From assembly GCA_944358435.1 (NCBI GenBank), contig CALVRD010000007.1:1-37773 (forward strand): 37,773 bases of DNA, given 5' to 3'. This stretch comes from an uncultured Bacilli bacterium (lineage in GTDB: Bacteria > Bacillota_I > Bacilli_A > RF39 > UBA660). The position numbers and the translations under genes were made by a program. Numbering within the stretch: position 1 is the first letter of the stretch; the number at the start of each line of letters is the position of its first letter. Under the pieces are notes generated by a model. That model was not told the origin of the DNA, ran no database searches, and saw only the letters and a program-made list of their open reading frames with translations. Positions 12,050 through 19,645 of this stretch are shown here, piece after piece.

Positions 12050-12078
12050 ATATTACAACATATGAATATATTTGTCAA
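12050..12078 (-). promoter_or_regulatory. Sigma-A promoter of ybxB-rpoB-rpoC
   Basis: TTGACA (12073-12078, perfect), a 17-nt spacer and TAATAT (12050-12055). The start is expected near 12043, leaving a leader of about 65 nt that is mostly hairpin. Confidence 0.8.
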
Positions 12079-12115
12079 ACATTTTTTATATTTTTTGTAA
12101 ATTATTCAATTAATC

Positions 12116-12154
12116 AAGTAAAACTATGTTTTAAAATAACACAAAGTTTTACTT
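12116..12154. repeat. Perfect 10-bp inverted repeat with inner stem
   Basis: AAGTAAAACT (12116-12125) is mirrored by AGTTTTACTT (12145-12154). Inside, TGTT and AACA can extend the hairpin. There is no clean U tract on the minus strand, so it is not an obvious terminator. It lies upstream of the ybxB -35 and could be an operator or an RNA hairpin; its role is unknown. Confidence 0.5.
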
Positions 12155-12266
12155 TTCTACTTCATAATTTTTTATCGTTTGCATTTTTATATTGCTAAAA
12201 AGGAAATTATAATAAAATATTTCATAATTTCTAATTCTTACTAATAACATATTATCACTATATACC

Positions 12267-12293
12267 AAAAAAAGAAGTTAATTACTTAACTTC
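12267..12293 (-). terminator. rplL terminator overlapping its stop codon
   Basis: GAAGUUAA pairs with UUAACUUC around a short loop, followed by seven U residues. The upstream arm consists of the last Glu-Val-Lys codons of rplL, so coding sequence and terminator share bases. Confidence 0.85.
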
Positions 12294-12650
12294 TACAGTA
12301 GCTCCAGCTTCTTCTAACTTAGCTTTAATTTCATCAGCTTCAGCTTTAGCAATGTTTTCTTTAACAACACCGTTTGAATCAACGATATCTTTAGATTCTT
12401 TTAATCCTAAACCAGTAATTTCTTTAACAACTTTAATTACAGCAACTTTTGCAGCACCAGCATCAGCGATTGAAACAGTAACTGTGCTTGGTCCTTCTTC
12501 AGCAGCAGCTCCAGCAACTGGTGCAGCAACTGCTACAGCTGATGGATCAACTCCAAATTCTTCTTTCATTGCATCTACTAATTCTTTAATTTCTAATAAA
12601 GTCATTTCTTTTAAACTACTAATAAATTCATCTCTTGTTAATTTAGCCAT
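12282..12650 (-). CDS. rplL: 50S ribosomal protein L7/L12
   Basis: L7/L12 forms the multimeric stalk that recruits translation factors and stimulates their GTPase activity. The 122-aa protein has the N-terminal dimerisation domain ([21 protein letters not shown]), an Ala/Val-rich hinge around residues 38-55 and the C-terminal factor-binding domain with [21 protein letters not shown]. An AGGAGGAA box precedes ATG. It lies 31 nt after rplJ and ends in a terminator that overlaps its stop. Its level is set together with L10 by the leader upstream of rplJ. Confidence 0.98.
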   Translation of the reverse strand: MAKLTRDEFISSLKEMTLLEIKELVDAMKEEFGVDPSAVAVAAPVAGAAAEEGPSTVTVSIADAGAAKVAVIKVVKEITGLGLKESKDIVDSNGVVKENIAKAEADEIKAKLEEAGATVEVK

Positions 12651-12681
12651 TTTATTATTCCTCCTATATTTTTATTTTTAA

Positions 12682-13176
12682 TTACTTTTCTTCTTTTTGT
12701 TGACTATATAAGTCTAGGCAAATTGATAAATCTCTTGCAATTTCAATCATGCCACCAGCAAGCATTGTAAGTAGACCATCTCTTGATGGAATAGTAGCAT
12801 ACTCAGCTAATTTAGCCGCATCAGCTTTTTCTCCATCTACAATCCCTACTTTTAAAACTAATGCTGGATGATTTTTAGCAAATTCAGCCAAAGTCTTGAT
12901 TGGTGCAACTTGATCTTCACCATATGCAAAAGCACTTGGACCATTTAATGATTCATTAAGATCAATTCCTAACTCATTGAAAGCACGAGCCATTAAAGTA
13001 TTTTTATATACTTTATAATCTGAATTAGATTCTCTTAACTTACAACGCAATTCTTTTGCTTCACTATCAGTAATACCACGATAATCAAATAATACTATAG
13101 TATTAGCTCCTTGAACACGATTCTTGATTTCATCAATAATCACTTGTTTCTTTTGTAAAACTCCTTCACTTGCCAT
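12682..13176 (-). CDS. rplJ: 50S ribosomal protein L10
   Basis: L10 anchors the L7/L12 dimers to the ribosome and binds its own mRNA leader to repress rplJL. The chosen ATG (13176) gives 164 aa starting MASEGVLQKKQ and lies 7 nt after AGGAGG. A TTG one codon earlier is less likely. Typical segments are VLFDYRGITDSEAKELR, YKVYKNTLMARA and GPSAFAYG. The C-terminal helix binds L12. It is preceded by a recognisable L10 leader and attenuator. Confidence 0.97.
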   Translation of the reverse strand: MASEGVLQKKQVIIDEIKNRVQGANTIVLFDYRGITDSEAKELRCKLRESNSDYKVYKNTLMARAFNELGIDLNESLNGPSAFAYGEDQVAPIKTLAEFAKNHPALVLKVGIVDGEKADAAKLAEYATIPSRDGLLTMLAGGMIEIARDLSICLDLYSQQKEEK

Positions 13177-13202
13177 CAATACACCTCCTCATTATATTTA
13201 GG

Positions 13203-13302
13203 GATGCCATAAAAAAGTTTCTCACACAGACCGCGAGAAACTTTTCATACTATTTAAAGTCCTCGGTAGGATTTATTTTTATACCTACTGTCTATGGCAC
13301 CA
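13203..13302 (-). ncRNA. L10 leader RNA (rplJ-rplL autoregulation)
   Basis: The transcript contains GGUGCCAUAGACAGUAGG, then CCUACCGAGGAC. These are the conserved parts of the ribosomal L10 leader that folds into the L10(L12)4 binding site. The 3' part is the attenuator hairpin. The leader fills the 158-nt gap between rplA and rplJ, exactly where this element occurs in other Bacillota. Confidence 0.88.
13211..13245 (-). terminator. Attenuator terminator in the L10 leader
   Basis: AAGUUUCUC pairs with GAGAAACUU around an 11-nt loop, followed by a U-rich tract, upstream of the rplJ ribosome binding site. Premature termination here is the expected readout of L10-L12 binding. It can also act as the basal terminator of rplK-rplA. 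Confidence 0.85.
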
Positions 13303-13334
13303 ACAAATTTGTCTATATTGTAACCTATAATTTT

Positions 13335-14030
13335 CTATTTGTCAAAGCTATTTTCAACTTTTATTCCAGGACCCATAGTTGAAGATACTGAAATATTCTT
13401 AACATAATCTCCCTTAACACTTGCAGGTCTAAGTTTGATAATGTGAGAAACAAACGCATCTAAATTAGCTAGTAAGTCTTCTTCTGAGAATGAAACCTTA
13501 CCAATAACGCCATGAATATTACCAAAACTATCTGTTCTATATTCAACACGTCCAGCTTTAACTTCATTAACTGCTTTTGCAACATCTAAAGTAACAGTTC
13601 CAGTCTTTGGATTTGGCATTAAACCTTTTGGTCCTAAAACCTTACCTAATTTACCTAGAAGTGGCATCATATCAGGAGTAGCAATCATAGTATCGAAATC
13701 AAACCAATTTTCTTTTTCAATTTTCTCAAGCATATCAACATCACCAACATAGTCAGCTCCAGCTTCTTTAGCTTGATTTGCTTTATCTCCTTTAGCAATT
13801 ACTAAAACTTTCTTAGTCTTACCAGTCCCTTTAGGAAGTACTATCGCACCTCTTAATTGTTGATCAGCTTTTTTAGTATCAAGATTTAATCTCATTGCTA
13901 CTTCAACAGAGCCATCAAAAGAACTAGTAGAAGTTTCTTTAACTAACTTAATAGCTTCTTCTTTTGAATATACTTTACTTTTTTCAACTTTAGCTAAAGC
14001 TTCAGTATATTTTTTACCTCTTTTTCTCAT
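13335..14030 (-). CDS. rplA: 50S ribosomal protein L1
   Basis: L1 forms the mobile stalk at the E site and helps release deacylated tRNA. The 231-aa protein starts [19 protein letters not shown], a typical L1 N-terminus, and has the conserved [12 protein letters not shown] (about residues 130-141) and the two-domain layout. L1 is a translational repressor in many bacteria. An AGGAGGAAAG box precedes ATG. It lies 85 nt after rplK; the gap carries a dyad whose 3' arm touches this ribosome binding site. Confidence 0.98.
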   Translation of the reverse strand: MRKRGKKYTEALAKVEKSKVYSKEEAIKLVKETSTSSFDGSVEVAMRLNLDTKKADQQLRGAIVLPKGTGKTKKVLVIAKGDKANQAKEAGADYVGDVDMLEKIEKENWFDFDTMIATPDMMPLLGKLGKVLGPKGLMPNPKTGTVTLDVAKAVNEVKAGRVEYRTDSFGNIHGVIGKVSFSEEDLLANLDAFVSHIIKLRPASVKGDYVKNISVSSTMGPGIKVENSFDK

Positions 14031-14043
14031 TTTCTTTCCTCCT

Positions 14044-14098
14044 TATGTGGTAAAAGCGGATTAATTTAAATTTTTCCTTCCACATAGGTTAAACCTAT
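14044..14098 (-). promoter_or_regulatory. Candidate fold-switching site before rplA
   Basis: CUAUGUGG can pair with CCACAUA, which abuts the rplA AGGAGG box. The same CUAU also belongs to a perfect upstream hairpin, AUAGGUU/AACCUAU (14084-14098). The two structures are mutually exclusive, as expected of an on/off translational operator. L1 binding is only a guess. Confidence 0.35.
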
Positions 14099-14115
14099 AT
14101 GATAAATTACTTTAA

Positions 14116-14547
14116 TTACTCTTGACCTTCAATAGCAATTCCCATATTCTTTGCAGTTCCTGCAACAGTCTTCATTGCTTCATCAACAGTATATGCATTT
14201 AAATCTGGTAACTTAATTTCAGCAATCTCCTTTAATTGAGCTTGAGAAATAGTTCCAACAGATTCCTTAGAACCTTTAATAGATCCCTTATTAATCTTTG
14301 CATACTTCTTTAACAAGAAACTTGTAGGTGGAGTTTTAATAACGAAATCAAAACTTCTATCATCGTATATTGAAATTTCTACTGGTAAAATGTCTCCCAT
14401 TTTTTCTCTAGTAGCATCATTATACTTAGTACAAAAATCTTGTAAATTGATTCCAGCTGGTCCTAAAACAGTTCCTACTGGAGGAGCTGGTGTAGCTTTT
14501 CCTGCTGGGATTTGTAATTTGATTTTTCTTATTGCTTCCTTTGCCAC
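14116..14547 (-). CDS. rplK: 50S ribosomal protein L11
   Basis: L11 binds 23S rRNA at the GTPase centre and is needed for RelA-type stringent sensing. The GTG at 14547 is chosen because it lies 8 nt after AGGAGG and gives VAKEAIRKIKLQIPAGKATPAPPVG, matching the family start. An in-frame GTG three codons earlier overlaps the box. The 143-aa length is normal. The Pro-rich N-terminal domain contains GPAGINLQDFC and the C-terminal RNA-binding domain contains GTAKNMGI. Its own promoter lies at 14664-14692. Confidence 0.97.
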   Translation of the reverse strand: MAKEAIRKIKLQIPAGKATPAPPVGTVLGPAGINLQDFCTKYNDATREKMGDILPVEISIYDDRSFDFVIKTPPTSFLLKKYAKINKGSIKGSKESVGTISQAQLKEIAEIKLPDLNAYTVDEAMKTVAGTAKNMGIAIEGQE

Positions 14548-14579
14548 GAAAAACACCTCCTATAATTTTAGTTTTCGCG

Positions 14580-14633
14580 AGTGGTCCAAACAGCTTGATT
14601 CCCGCTTAACAAATGCAAACCATGCTTTCCACT
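14580..14633 (-). promoter_or_regulatory. Structured rplK leader (candidate r-protein site)
   Basis: AGUGG and CCACU can close a domain of about 54 nt with two short inner hairpins, just upstream of the rplK ribosome binding site. The position suits L1 or L11 feedback, but no family was recognised and the stems are short. Confidence 0.3.
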
Positions 14634-14663
14634 AAATCTATATTAATTAAATATAGCCCCTAA

Positions 14664-14692
14664 ATAATAACATAAAGTATTCAAAATTTCAA
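14664..14692 (-). promoter_or_regulatory. Sigma-A promoter of rplK-rplA
   Basis: TTGAAA (14687-14692), a 17-nt spacer and TATTAT (14664-14669). It lies between nusG and rplK and gives a leader of about 110 nt. Confidence 0.7.
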
Positions 14693-14705
14693 GCATTATC
14701 GTTAA

Positions 14706-15239
14706 TTATGCCTTTTCAATTTCGCCTAATTCAACTTCAACTGAAGTTTCTTGACCAAATAAATCAACTAATAGCATAACTTTTTGATTAGATAAATCCA
14801 CAGAATCGACTTTTCCATACATTCCATTAAATGGTCCAGAAATGATTTTAACTTTAGCCCCTGCTTTAAGTTCCTTATCAACATCAATTCTACTAATTCC
14901 CATATTACCAAGTATTTTATCAACTTCATATGGTTGTAATGGAGTAGGCTTAGCACCTTTACCACTTGACCCAATAAATCCAGTAACACCTGGAGTATTA
15001 CGTACAACATACCATGCTTCATCCGTCATAATCATTTCTACAAGTATATACCCAGGAAACATTTTCTTAACTCGTTCCTTAGTAACACCATCTTTTACTT
15101 CAACAACTTTTTCTTCTGGAATTACTACTCTAAAAATATAATCTTGCATATCCATAGATTCAGAACGCATTTCTAATTTTTCTTTAACCTTATTCTCATG
15201 TCCAGAATAAGTATTTACAACATACCATTGCTTATCCAT
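14706..15239 (-). CDS. nusG: Transcription termination/antitermination factor NusG
   Basis: NusG binds the RNA polymerase clamp and modulates pausing, and couples transcription to translation or Rho. The 177-aa protein has the NGN domain (WYVVNTYSGHENKVKEKLE at residues 5-23, FPGYILVEM, VRNTPGVTGFIG) and a C-terminal KOW domain (AGAKVKIISGPFNGMYGKVDSV). It is preceded by secE with a 14-nt gap, as in most Bacillota, and shares its promoter at 15611-15639. The start has a GGAG box 8-9 nt upstream. Confidence 0.98.
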   Translation of the reverse strand: MDKQWYVVNTYSGHENKVKEKLEMRSESMDMQDYIFRVVIPEEKVVEVKDGVTKERVKKMFPGYILVEMIMTDEAWYVVRNTPGVTGFIGSSGKGAKPTPLQPYEVDKILGNMGISRIDVDKELKAGAKVKIISGPFNGMYGKVDSVDLSNQKVMLLVDLFGQETSVEVELGEIEKA

Positions 15240-15253
15240 AAAAATTACTCCTT

Positions 15254-15556
15254 CTAATTAAATAGTGTTTGAATTAAAGCAAAAATAACATCAATCAAAT
15301 AGAAAAATAATGCAAAAAATACTACAAACACAATTGTTGCTACAGAGTATTTAATCATATCTTTCTTATTAGGCCAATGTATTTTACCAGATTCACTCTT
15401 TACACCATTACAGAAAATTCTAAACTTTGTCCACAAACTTTTCTTTTCAACAATAACTTTCTTGTTTGCTTTCTTTTCGACTTTTCTTTCTTTTTTTGTA
15501 GAATTTTTATCAGAGCTTTTTTCTTTAGCCACCTTTTTATCTACTGCTTCAGCCAT
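15254..15556 (-). CDS. secE: Preprotein translocase subunit SecE
   Basis: SecE clamps the SecY channel in the membrane. The ATG at 15556 is preferred over a TTG three codons upstream because the AGGAG box sits 10 nt before the ATG and only 1 nt before the TTG. This gives 100 aa. The first 45 or so residues are a Lys/Glu-rich cytoplasmic extension absent from B. subtilis SecE (59 aa). The conserved core is GVKSESGKIHWPNKKDMIKYS, then one transmembrane helix (about residues 70-95). It is cotranscribed with nusG. Confidence 0.95.
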   Translation of the reverse strand: MAEAVDKKVAKEKSSDKNSTKKERKVEKKANKKVIVEKKSLWTKFRIFCNGVKSESGKIHWPNKKDMIKYSVATIVFVVFFALFFYLIDVIFALIQTLFN

Positions 15557-15610
15557 ATTTACCAATCTCCTATTTTATCAAAATAAAAACACTTCCTAGT
15601 GCTCACCATT

Positions 15611-15639
15611 AAAATAGCACAAGCACATAGAAATGTCAA
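15611..15639 (-). promoter_or_regulatory. Sigma-A promoter of secE-nusG
   Basis: TTGACA (15634-15639, perfect), a 17-nt spacer and TATTTT (15611-15616), in the gap between the kinase-like gene and secE. Confidence 0.75.
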
Positions 15640-15651
15640 TCAAAACTTTAA

Positions 15652-16380
15652 TTATCGTAAAAGAAGAATAATAATTGTTAAAACAACTCCTAAAATTGCA
15701 ACAATAGTCGGAATAGTTAAACAACTGACAAAAGCAGAATCACTAAAATTATTAAGTTGCTTATAAATAGAATCATTAACCTTACTATTCATAGAATCAT
15801 ATTCTAATAAATGCCCAGCCATATTACTTTTCACAAATCTCTTATTAGTACTCGTTTCACCAGCAACGCCATCGATCTCTTTTTCTAACGCTACCAAATC
15901 ACGTTTACGTTTTTCATTTAAAAAATCCCCAAGATAAACACTAGCATTCCTTTCAATTACTCCTTTATAATAAGGAACAATATCTTCTGGTAAAAAATTC
16001 ACAAAATCATTAAAATTACTTTTCAAAAAATCTGGTCTTAAACAATTTAAACATCCTGCATGTATTCCTATCTGTAAAAAAGCCGACTTTTTTATATCTT
16101 CTCTCACAATATCCTTACGCTCTAGAAAATCAGTAGGCATAACCATTAAATTATTAAATCTTATCTGACTTAGTGAGTCATTTAATATTTCAATATCTTT
16201 AGGATTAAAAGATCCAATACAAAATCCTTTACTATGAATATATTTCATAGCACTATCCATATTAGCAAACAAAGTCAATAACTCATCTTTCCTATAATAA
16301 TTAGAAAGCCAATAACCAAGTGTAACATGAGAAGCATTATTAGGCTTCTCTAAACTTTTCAAATTAATAGTTTTGTCCAT
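15652..16380 (-). CDS. Tail-anchored protein with a degenerate kinase-like domain
   Basis: This gene is not assigned to a named family. The 242-aa product ends in one transmembrane helix (about residues 217-241) with nothing after it, so the bulk should face the cytoplasm. The segment MKYIHSKGFCIGSFNPKDIEI (45-65) resembles the catalytic loop of protein kinases (LHskgivHrDlkP.NI), but the HRD Asp is not at its place. A following stretch with DIKKSAFLQIGIHAG (95-109) recalls the helix after DFG/APE. This suggests a pseudokinase or a decayed kinase fold. The N-lobe with the ATP-binding Lys is not visible. GGGTGAG precedes ATG. It lies between sigH and secE, where Bacillus has rpmG. Confidence 0.75.
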   Translation of the reverse strand: MDKTINLKSLEKPNNASHVTLGYWLSNYYRKDELLTLFANMDSAMKYIHSKGFCIGSFNPKDIEILNDSLSQIRFNNLMVMPTDFLERKDIVREDIKKSAFLQIGIHAGCLNCLRPDFLKSNFNDFVNFLPEDIVPYYKGVIERNASVYLGDFLNEKRKRDLVALEKEIDGVAGETSTNKRFVKSNMAGHLLEYDSMNSKVNDSIYKQLNNFSDSAFVSCLTIPTIVAILGVVLTIIILLLR

Positions 16381-16431
16381 AGCTTCTCACCCTATTATTA
16401 TTTTAACTCAAATATTTTAAAATTACAAATG

Positions 16432-17016
16432 TTACAAAATAAAATTACATCTTTGCTGTAAAGATTTTCTTATTCTCGAAAGTCTAGCATCAACAGTCCC
16501 AATTGATATATCAAGCAAATTACTAATTTCCTTATAACTAAAGCCATTATATCTAAGTTCAAATACACTACTATATTTAATATCAAATAAATTCTTATAT
16601 CGTATAAAAGTATCTTCAGCCGACTTTTCATTAAAAAAATAATCAACGGATGACTTAGGATCTTTTAATGAATAACAATTATCATCACTAATACTATAAT
16701 TCAAAAAATAATTTTTCTTATTATCTGCCCTCTTGCAATATGTAATAATATGCCTCTCAATACATACAGAAACATAAGTATAAAATAAAATACCCATACT
16801 ATCATCATAACTATTAATAGCCTTATTAAGAGCAATCATTCCCTCTTGAATCAAATCATCAAATTCTATACCTAATGTTTTAACAAATGGCAAATACCTT
16901 GAAGCAATCTTACTAACAATCGGCAAATATTTTTTAAGTAATAATTCTCGAGCCCCTTCATCATTTTCTTTTATCATATACATAATTTCATAGTCGTTAA
17001 CTTTTCTATAATCCAT
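16432..17016 (-). CDS. sigH: RNA polymerase sigma factor, SigH-type
   Basis: This is a sigma-70 family factor of 194 aa (B. subtilis SigH has 218). Region 2 contains FDDLIQEGMIALNKAINSYD and FYTYVSVCIERHI (about residues 51-90). Region 4 is a C-terminal helix-turn-helix, YKEISNLLDISIGTVDARLSRIRKSL. Its place between rlmB and secE matches sigH of Bacillus, which directs transition-state and early sporulation genes. That role is inferred from synteny and the presence of sporulation genes. The start has an AGAGGAA box formed by the end of rlmB. Confidence 0.9.
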   Translation of the reverse strand: MDYRKVNDYEIMYMIKENDEGARELLLKKYLPIVSKIASRYLPFVKTLGIEFDDLIQEGMIALNKAINSYDDSMGILFYTYVSVCIERHIITYCKRADNKKNYFLNYSISDDNCYSLKDPKSSVDYFFNEKSAEDTFIRYKNLFDIKYSSVFELRYNGFSYKEISNLLDISIGTVDARLSRIRKSLQQRCNFIL

Positions 17017-17024
17017 TAATTCCT

Positions 17025-17723
17025 CTACTTTCTATTACGGACTACCTCATATATCATAATTCCTGAAGCAACACTAGCATTTAAACTGTTAGTAGTTCCA
17101 TACATTGGTATTTTAGCAATAAAATCACATGATTTACTAACCAATCTAGACATACCAACTCCCTCGTTACCAATTACTAAGGCAATTTTCCCTGAATAAT
17201 CTATGCTACGATAGTCTATACTATTTTCTAATGCCGTACCAACTATCCAGAAACCATTATCTTTCAATTCTGCAATTGAATTAACTAAATTTGTCACCAA
17301 AGCAATATTCATATTATTAAGAGTTCCAACACTAGTTTTCATAACAGTTGCATTAACTTGAACTTGCCTATCTTTTGGAATGATAATAGCATCAACTCCT
17401 GCTGCTTCGCACGTCCTTATTATTGCTCCAAAATTATGAGGATCCTCAATATGATCCAAAATAACAATAAACGAAGGATTCATTCTTAATATTTCTTCAA
17501 GATTACGATACTTATAGTCCGGAATAATTAGTATTATACCTTGATGAACACCATTCGCCAAACGATCAATTTCACGTTTTTGCTTATATTCAACCTTAAA
17601 ATTACCATTTTTTATAAGCAAATTTATCTCTTTATCATCAAACCCTTCCTGTAATATTATTTTTTCAATCTTTTCATTTTTTTCTAATAACTCTTTTGCG
17701 ACATTTCTTCCATATACTAACAT
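17025..17723 (-). CDS. rlmB: 23S rRNA 2'-O-methyltransferase, RlmB/TrmH family
   Basis: This is a SPOUT-class methyltransferase (232 aa) that likely modifies the ribose of a 23S rRNA residue. The N-terminal substrate-binding domain begins MLVYGRNVAKELLEKN. The C-terminal knot has LDHIEDPHNFGAIIRTCEAAG (motif 1), ALVIGNEGVGMS (motif 2) and IPMYGTTNSLNASVASGIMIYE (motif 3). It sits 3 nt after mrnC, whose last codons (GGAGAG) supply its ribosome binding site. The Bacillus gene rae1 (yacP), normally between rlmB and sigH, is absent. Confidence 0.95.
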   Translation of the reverse strand: MLVYGRNVAKELLEKNEKIEKIILQEGFDDKEINLLIKNGNFKVEYKQKREIDRLANGVHQGIILIIPDYKYRNLEEILRMNPSFIVILDHIEDPHNFGAIIRTCEAAGVDAIIIPKDRQVQVNATVMKTSVGTLNNMNIALVTNLVNSIAELKDNGFWIVGTALENSIDYRSIDYSGKIALVIGNEGVGMSRLVSKSCDFIAKIPMYGTTNSLNASVASGIMIYEVVRNRK

Positions 17724-17726
17724 AAT

Positions 17727-18101
17727 TTACTCTCCTAAAATAAACTTCATAATTTCATCTATTCGCTCATGCTTATTTTCTAACTCTAAATATCCAATCA
17801 AACTCTCTAATCCAGTTGCATATTTATATGTAACAATATCACAATTTTTAGGATGAGAAGTAGTCTTATAATTTCTAGCCCTTTTAACAATAACTATCTC
17901 CTCATCAGATAAAAAATTACATTCTATCATCTTCATTAAAAAAGCTGACTGACTTTTTGCACTAACATAATTAATTGCTTCATTTTGCAAGTCATTAACA
18001 TTACCAATTCCCTTAGTAATTAAAAACTTTCTAACATAATTCTCATATATAGTATCACCTAAATAAGCAAGTACTAAAACATTTATCTCTCTTATCTGCA
18101 T
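17727..18101 (-). CDS. mrnC: Mini-ribonuclease III
   Basis: Mini-III is a dimeric RNase III-like enzyme without the dsRNA-binding domain that matures 23S rRNA ends in Bacillota. The 124-aa protein has LAYLGDTIYENYVR (residues 11-24, catalytic Asp), VKRARNYKTTSHPKN and YKYATGLESLIGYLEL, the expected acidic site of helix 5. AGGTGAT precedes ATG. The order cysS-mrnC-rlmB is conserved in Bacillota. It lies 96 nt after cysS, separated by a terminator-like hairpin and a consensus -10. Confidence 0.95.
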   Translation of the reverse strand: MQIREINVLVLAYLGDTIYENYVRKFLITKGIGNVNDLQNEAINYVSAKSQSAFLMKMIECNFLSDEEIVIVKRARNYKTTSHPKNCDIVTYKYATGLESLIGYLELENKHERIDEIMKFILGE

Positions 18102-18153
18102 AAAATATCACCTACATAAAACTAATTTTAAGCAAACTTATATTAACACATCA

Positions 18154-18159
18154 ATTATA
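18154..18159 (-). promoter_or_regulatory. Possible -10 element before mrnC
   Basis: A perfect TATAAT lies about 53 nt before the mrnC start and downstream of the cysS hairpin, but no convincing -35 is seen at 16-18 nt. Confidence 0.35.
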
Positions 18160-18170
18160 ATACAAGCAAG

Positions 18171-18199
18171 GAAAAGAACTAGACTTTTGCCCAGTTCTT
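18171..18199 (-). terminator. cysS terminator overlapping its stop codon
   Basis: AAGAACUGGGC pairs with GUCUAGUUCUU through an 11-bp stem with two G-U pairs and an AAAA loop. Only UUCC follows the stem, so termination may be leaky. The stem begins within the cysS TAA. Confidence 0.6.
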
Positions 18200-19595
18200 A
18201 CACTATTTCATAAGTTGTTCCTTCACGAGTATCAATAAGTTTTATACCTTTTTCTAGTAACTCATCTCTTATAGCATCCGCTCTAGCAAAATCTTTATTC
18301 TTCTTTGCTTCTTTTCTCTCTTCTATTCTAGCAAGAATTTCATTTTCTAAATCAATAGAAACTTCCTTAACATCTTCTTTTAAAAGATCTAGTGATAGAA
18401 CTTTATCAAACTCTTCAATTAAACTAATTTTAGTTGCTCCATTAACTTCACCATCTTTTAATAAATCATATAAAACAGTTAGCATTAAAGAGGTATTTAA
18501 ATCATTCCCAATAGCATCACCAAATTTACTTAAATATAAAGACTTCTTTACAGCATCAATCTCTCCAGTATTTTCAATTCCAAGAACACGTCCTTTAAGT
18601 TTTAAAAAAGCATTTCTCGCAATATCTAATGATTCATAACTAAATACTAAAGTATTACGATAATGACTATTTAAGCAAAAATATCTATAATCAAGAGGAG
18701 TATATCCCTTATTTTTAAGCAAAGATAAAGTTAAAAATTCCCCATTAGATTTACTCATCTTACCAGTACTATCATTTAAATGTGCACCATGACACCAATA
18801 ATTACACCATTTATGGCCAAAATAAGCTTCACTCTGAGCAATTTCATTAGTATGATGAGGAAATATATTATCAACACCGCCACAATGAATATCTAAATAT
18901 TCTCCTAATGTTTTAGCTGCAATTCCAGAACATTCAATATGCCATCCAGGATAGCCGACACCCCAAGGAGAATCCCACTTCATAGCCTGATTTTCAAATT
19001 TAGACAACGTAAACCACAAAACAAAGTCAGCTGGATTACGCTTAGATTTATCTTCTTCAACTGTATCCCTAACACCAATCATTAAATCATCAGGATTTTT
19101 ACCAGATAACTTATAATAATCTTTTGCTTTACTAATATCAAAATAAACATTTCCATTTGAAATATAAGCATATCCATCATTTAACATCTTCTCAATCATT
19201 TCAATGTACTTTTCAATATTATCACTTGCTTTAAGAACTATAGAAGGCTTTTTAATATTTAAATCCGCCATATCATTAAAAAAAGCCATAGTATAAAAAT
19301 CAGCAATCTCATATACTGTTTTACCCTCTCTTTTAGCTCCCTTAGCCATTTTATCTTCACCAGTATCTCCATCACTAGTTAAATGTCCAACATCAGTAAT
19401 ATTCATTGCCCTAGTAACATCATAACCAAGAAATTTCAAACCCTTTTCTAATATATCTTCAAAAATATAAGTCCTTAAATTACCAATATGAGCATAATGA
19501 TAAACTGTAGGTCCACAAGTATACATCTTAACCTTACCCTCTTCATTAGGAACAAAATCTTCTACTTGCTTAGTTAACGTATTATATAATCTCAA
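18198..19595 (-). CDS. cysS: Cysteinyl-tRNA synthetase
   Basis: CysRS charges tRNA-Cys using ATP and a zinc-bound cysteine. The TTG at 19595 is chosen as start: GAGGTGA lies 5 nt upstream and the protein then begins LRLYNTLTKQVEDF, the family start, giving 465 aa. An ATG 11 codons earlier precedes the box and is unlikely. The HIGH-type motif is AHIGN with the zinc ligand in YTCGPTVYHYAHIG. WHIECSGIA and HCGGVDNIFPHHTNEIAQSEA carry the other zinc ligands, and KMSKS is GKMSKSNG. It sits about 50 nt after clpC. No T-box leader is present. Confidence 0.96.
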   Translation of the reverse strand: MRLYNTLTKQVEDFVPNEEGKVKMYTCGPTVYHYAHIGNLRTYIFEDILEKGLKFLGYDVTRAMNITDVGHLTSDGDTGEDKMAKGAKREGKTVYEIADFYTMAFFNDMADLNIKKPSIVLKASDNIEKYIEMIEKMLNDGYAYISNGNVYFDISKAKDYYKLSGKNPDDLMIGVRDTVEEDKSKRNPADFVLWFTLSKFENQAMKWDSPWGVGYPGWHIECSGIAAKTLGEYLDIHCGGVDNIFPHHTNEIAQSEAYFGHKWCNYWCHGAHLNDSTGKMSKSNGEFLTLSLLKNKGYTPLDYRYFCLNSHYRNTLVFSYESLDIARNAFLKLKGRVLGIENTGEIDAVKKSLYLSKFGDAIGNDLNTSLMLTVLYDLLKDGEVNGATKISLIEEFDKVLSLDLLKEDVKEVSIDLENEILARIEERKEAKKNKDFARADAIRDELLEKGIKLIDTREGTTYEIV

Positions 19596-19645
19596 ATTTA
19601 TCACCTCTATGTGCGTAGTATAACACATTAATAATAAAAATGGTA

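Larger units (their letters stand above)
11979..12281. other. Intergenic region between rplL and ybxB
   Basis: This 303-nt gap holds no credible gene. It contains, from the rplL side, the rplL terminator (12267-12293), a small AT-rich dyad (12203-12231, GAAATTAT/ATAATTTC), a perfect 10-bp inverted repeat (12116-12154), a strong promoter for ybxB-rpoBC (12050-12078) and the leader hairpin (11993-12037). Confidence 0.7.

Noticed and set aside
11803-12198. 131-aa plus-strand ORF antisense to ybxB
   Set aside because: It is antisense to a solid methyltransferase gene and runs through the promoter and hairpin region; its composition is that of AT-rich noise.
14557-14663. Possible tRNA in the rplK leader
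   Set aside because: The region folds, but there is no T-loop or B-box sequence and no acceptor stem, so it is a leader rather than a tRNA.
19596-19628. Upstream ATG for cysS adding 11 residues
   Set aside because: The ribosome binding site lies inside this extension, directly before the TTG that gives the family-typical N-terminus.
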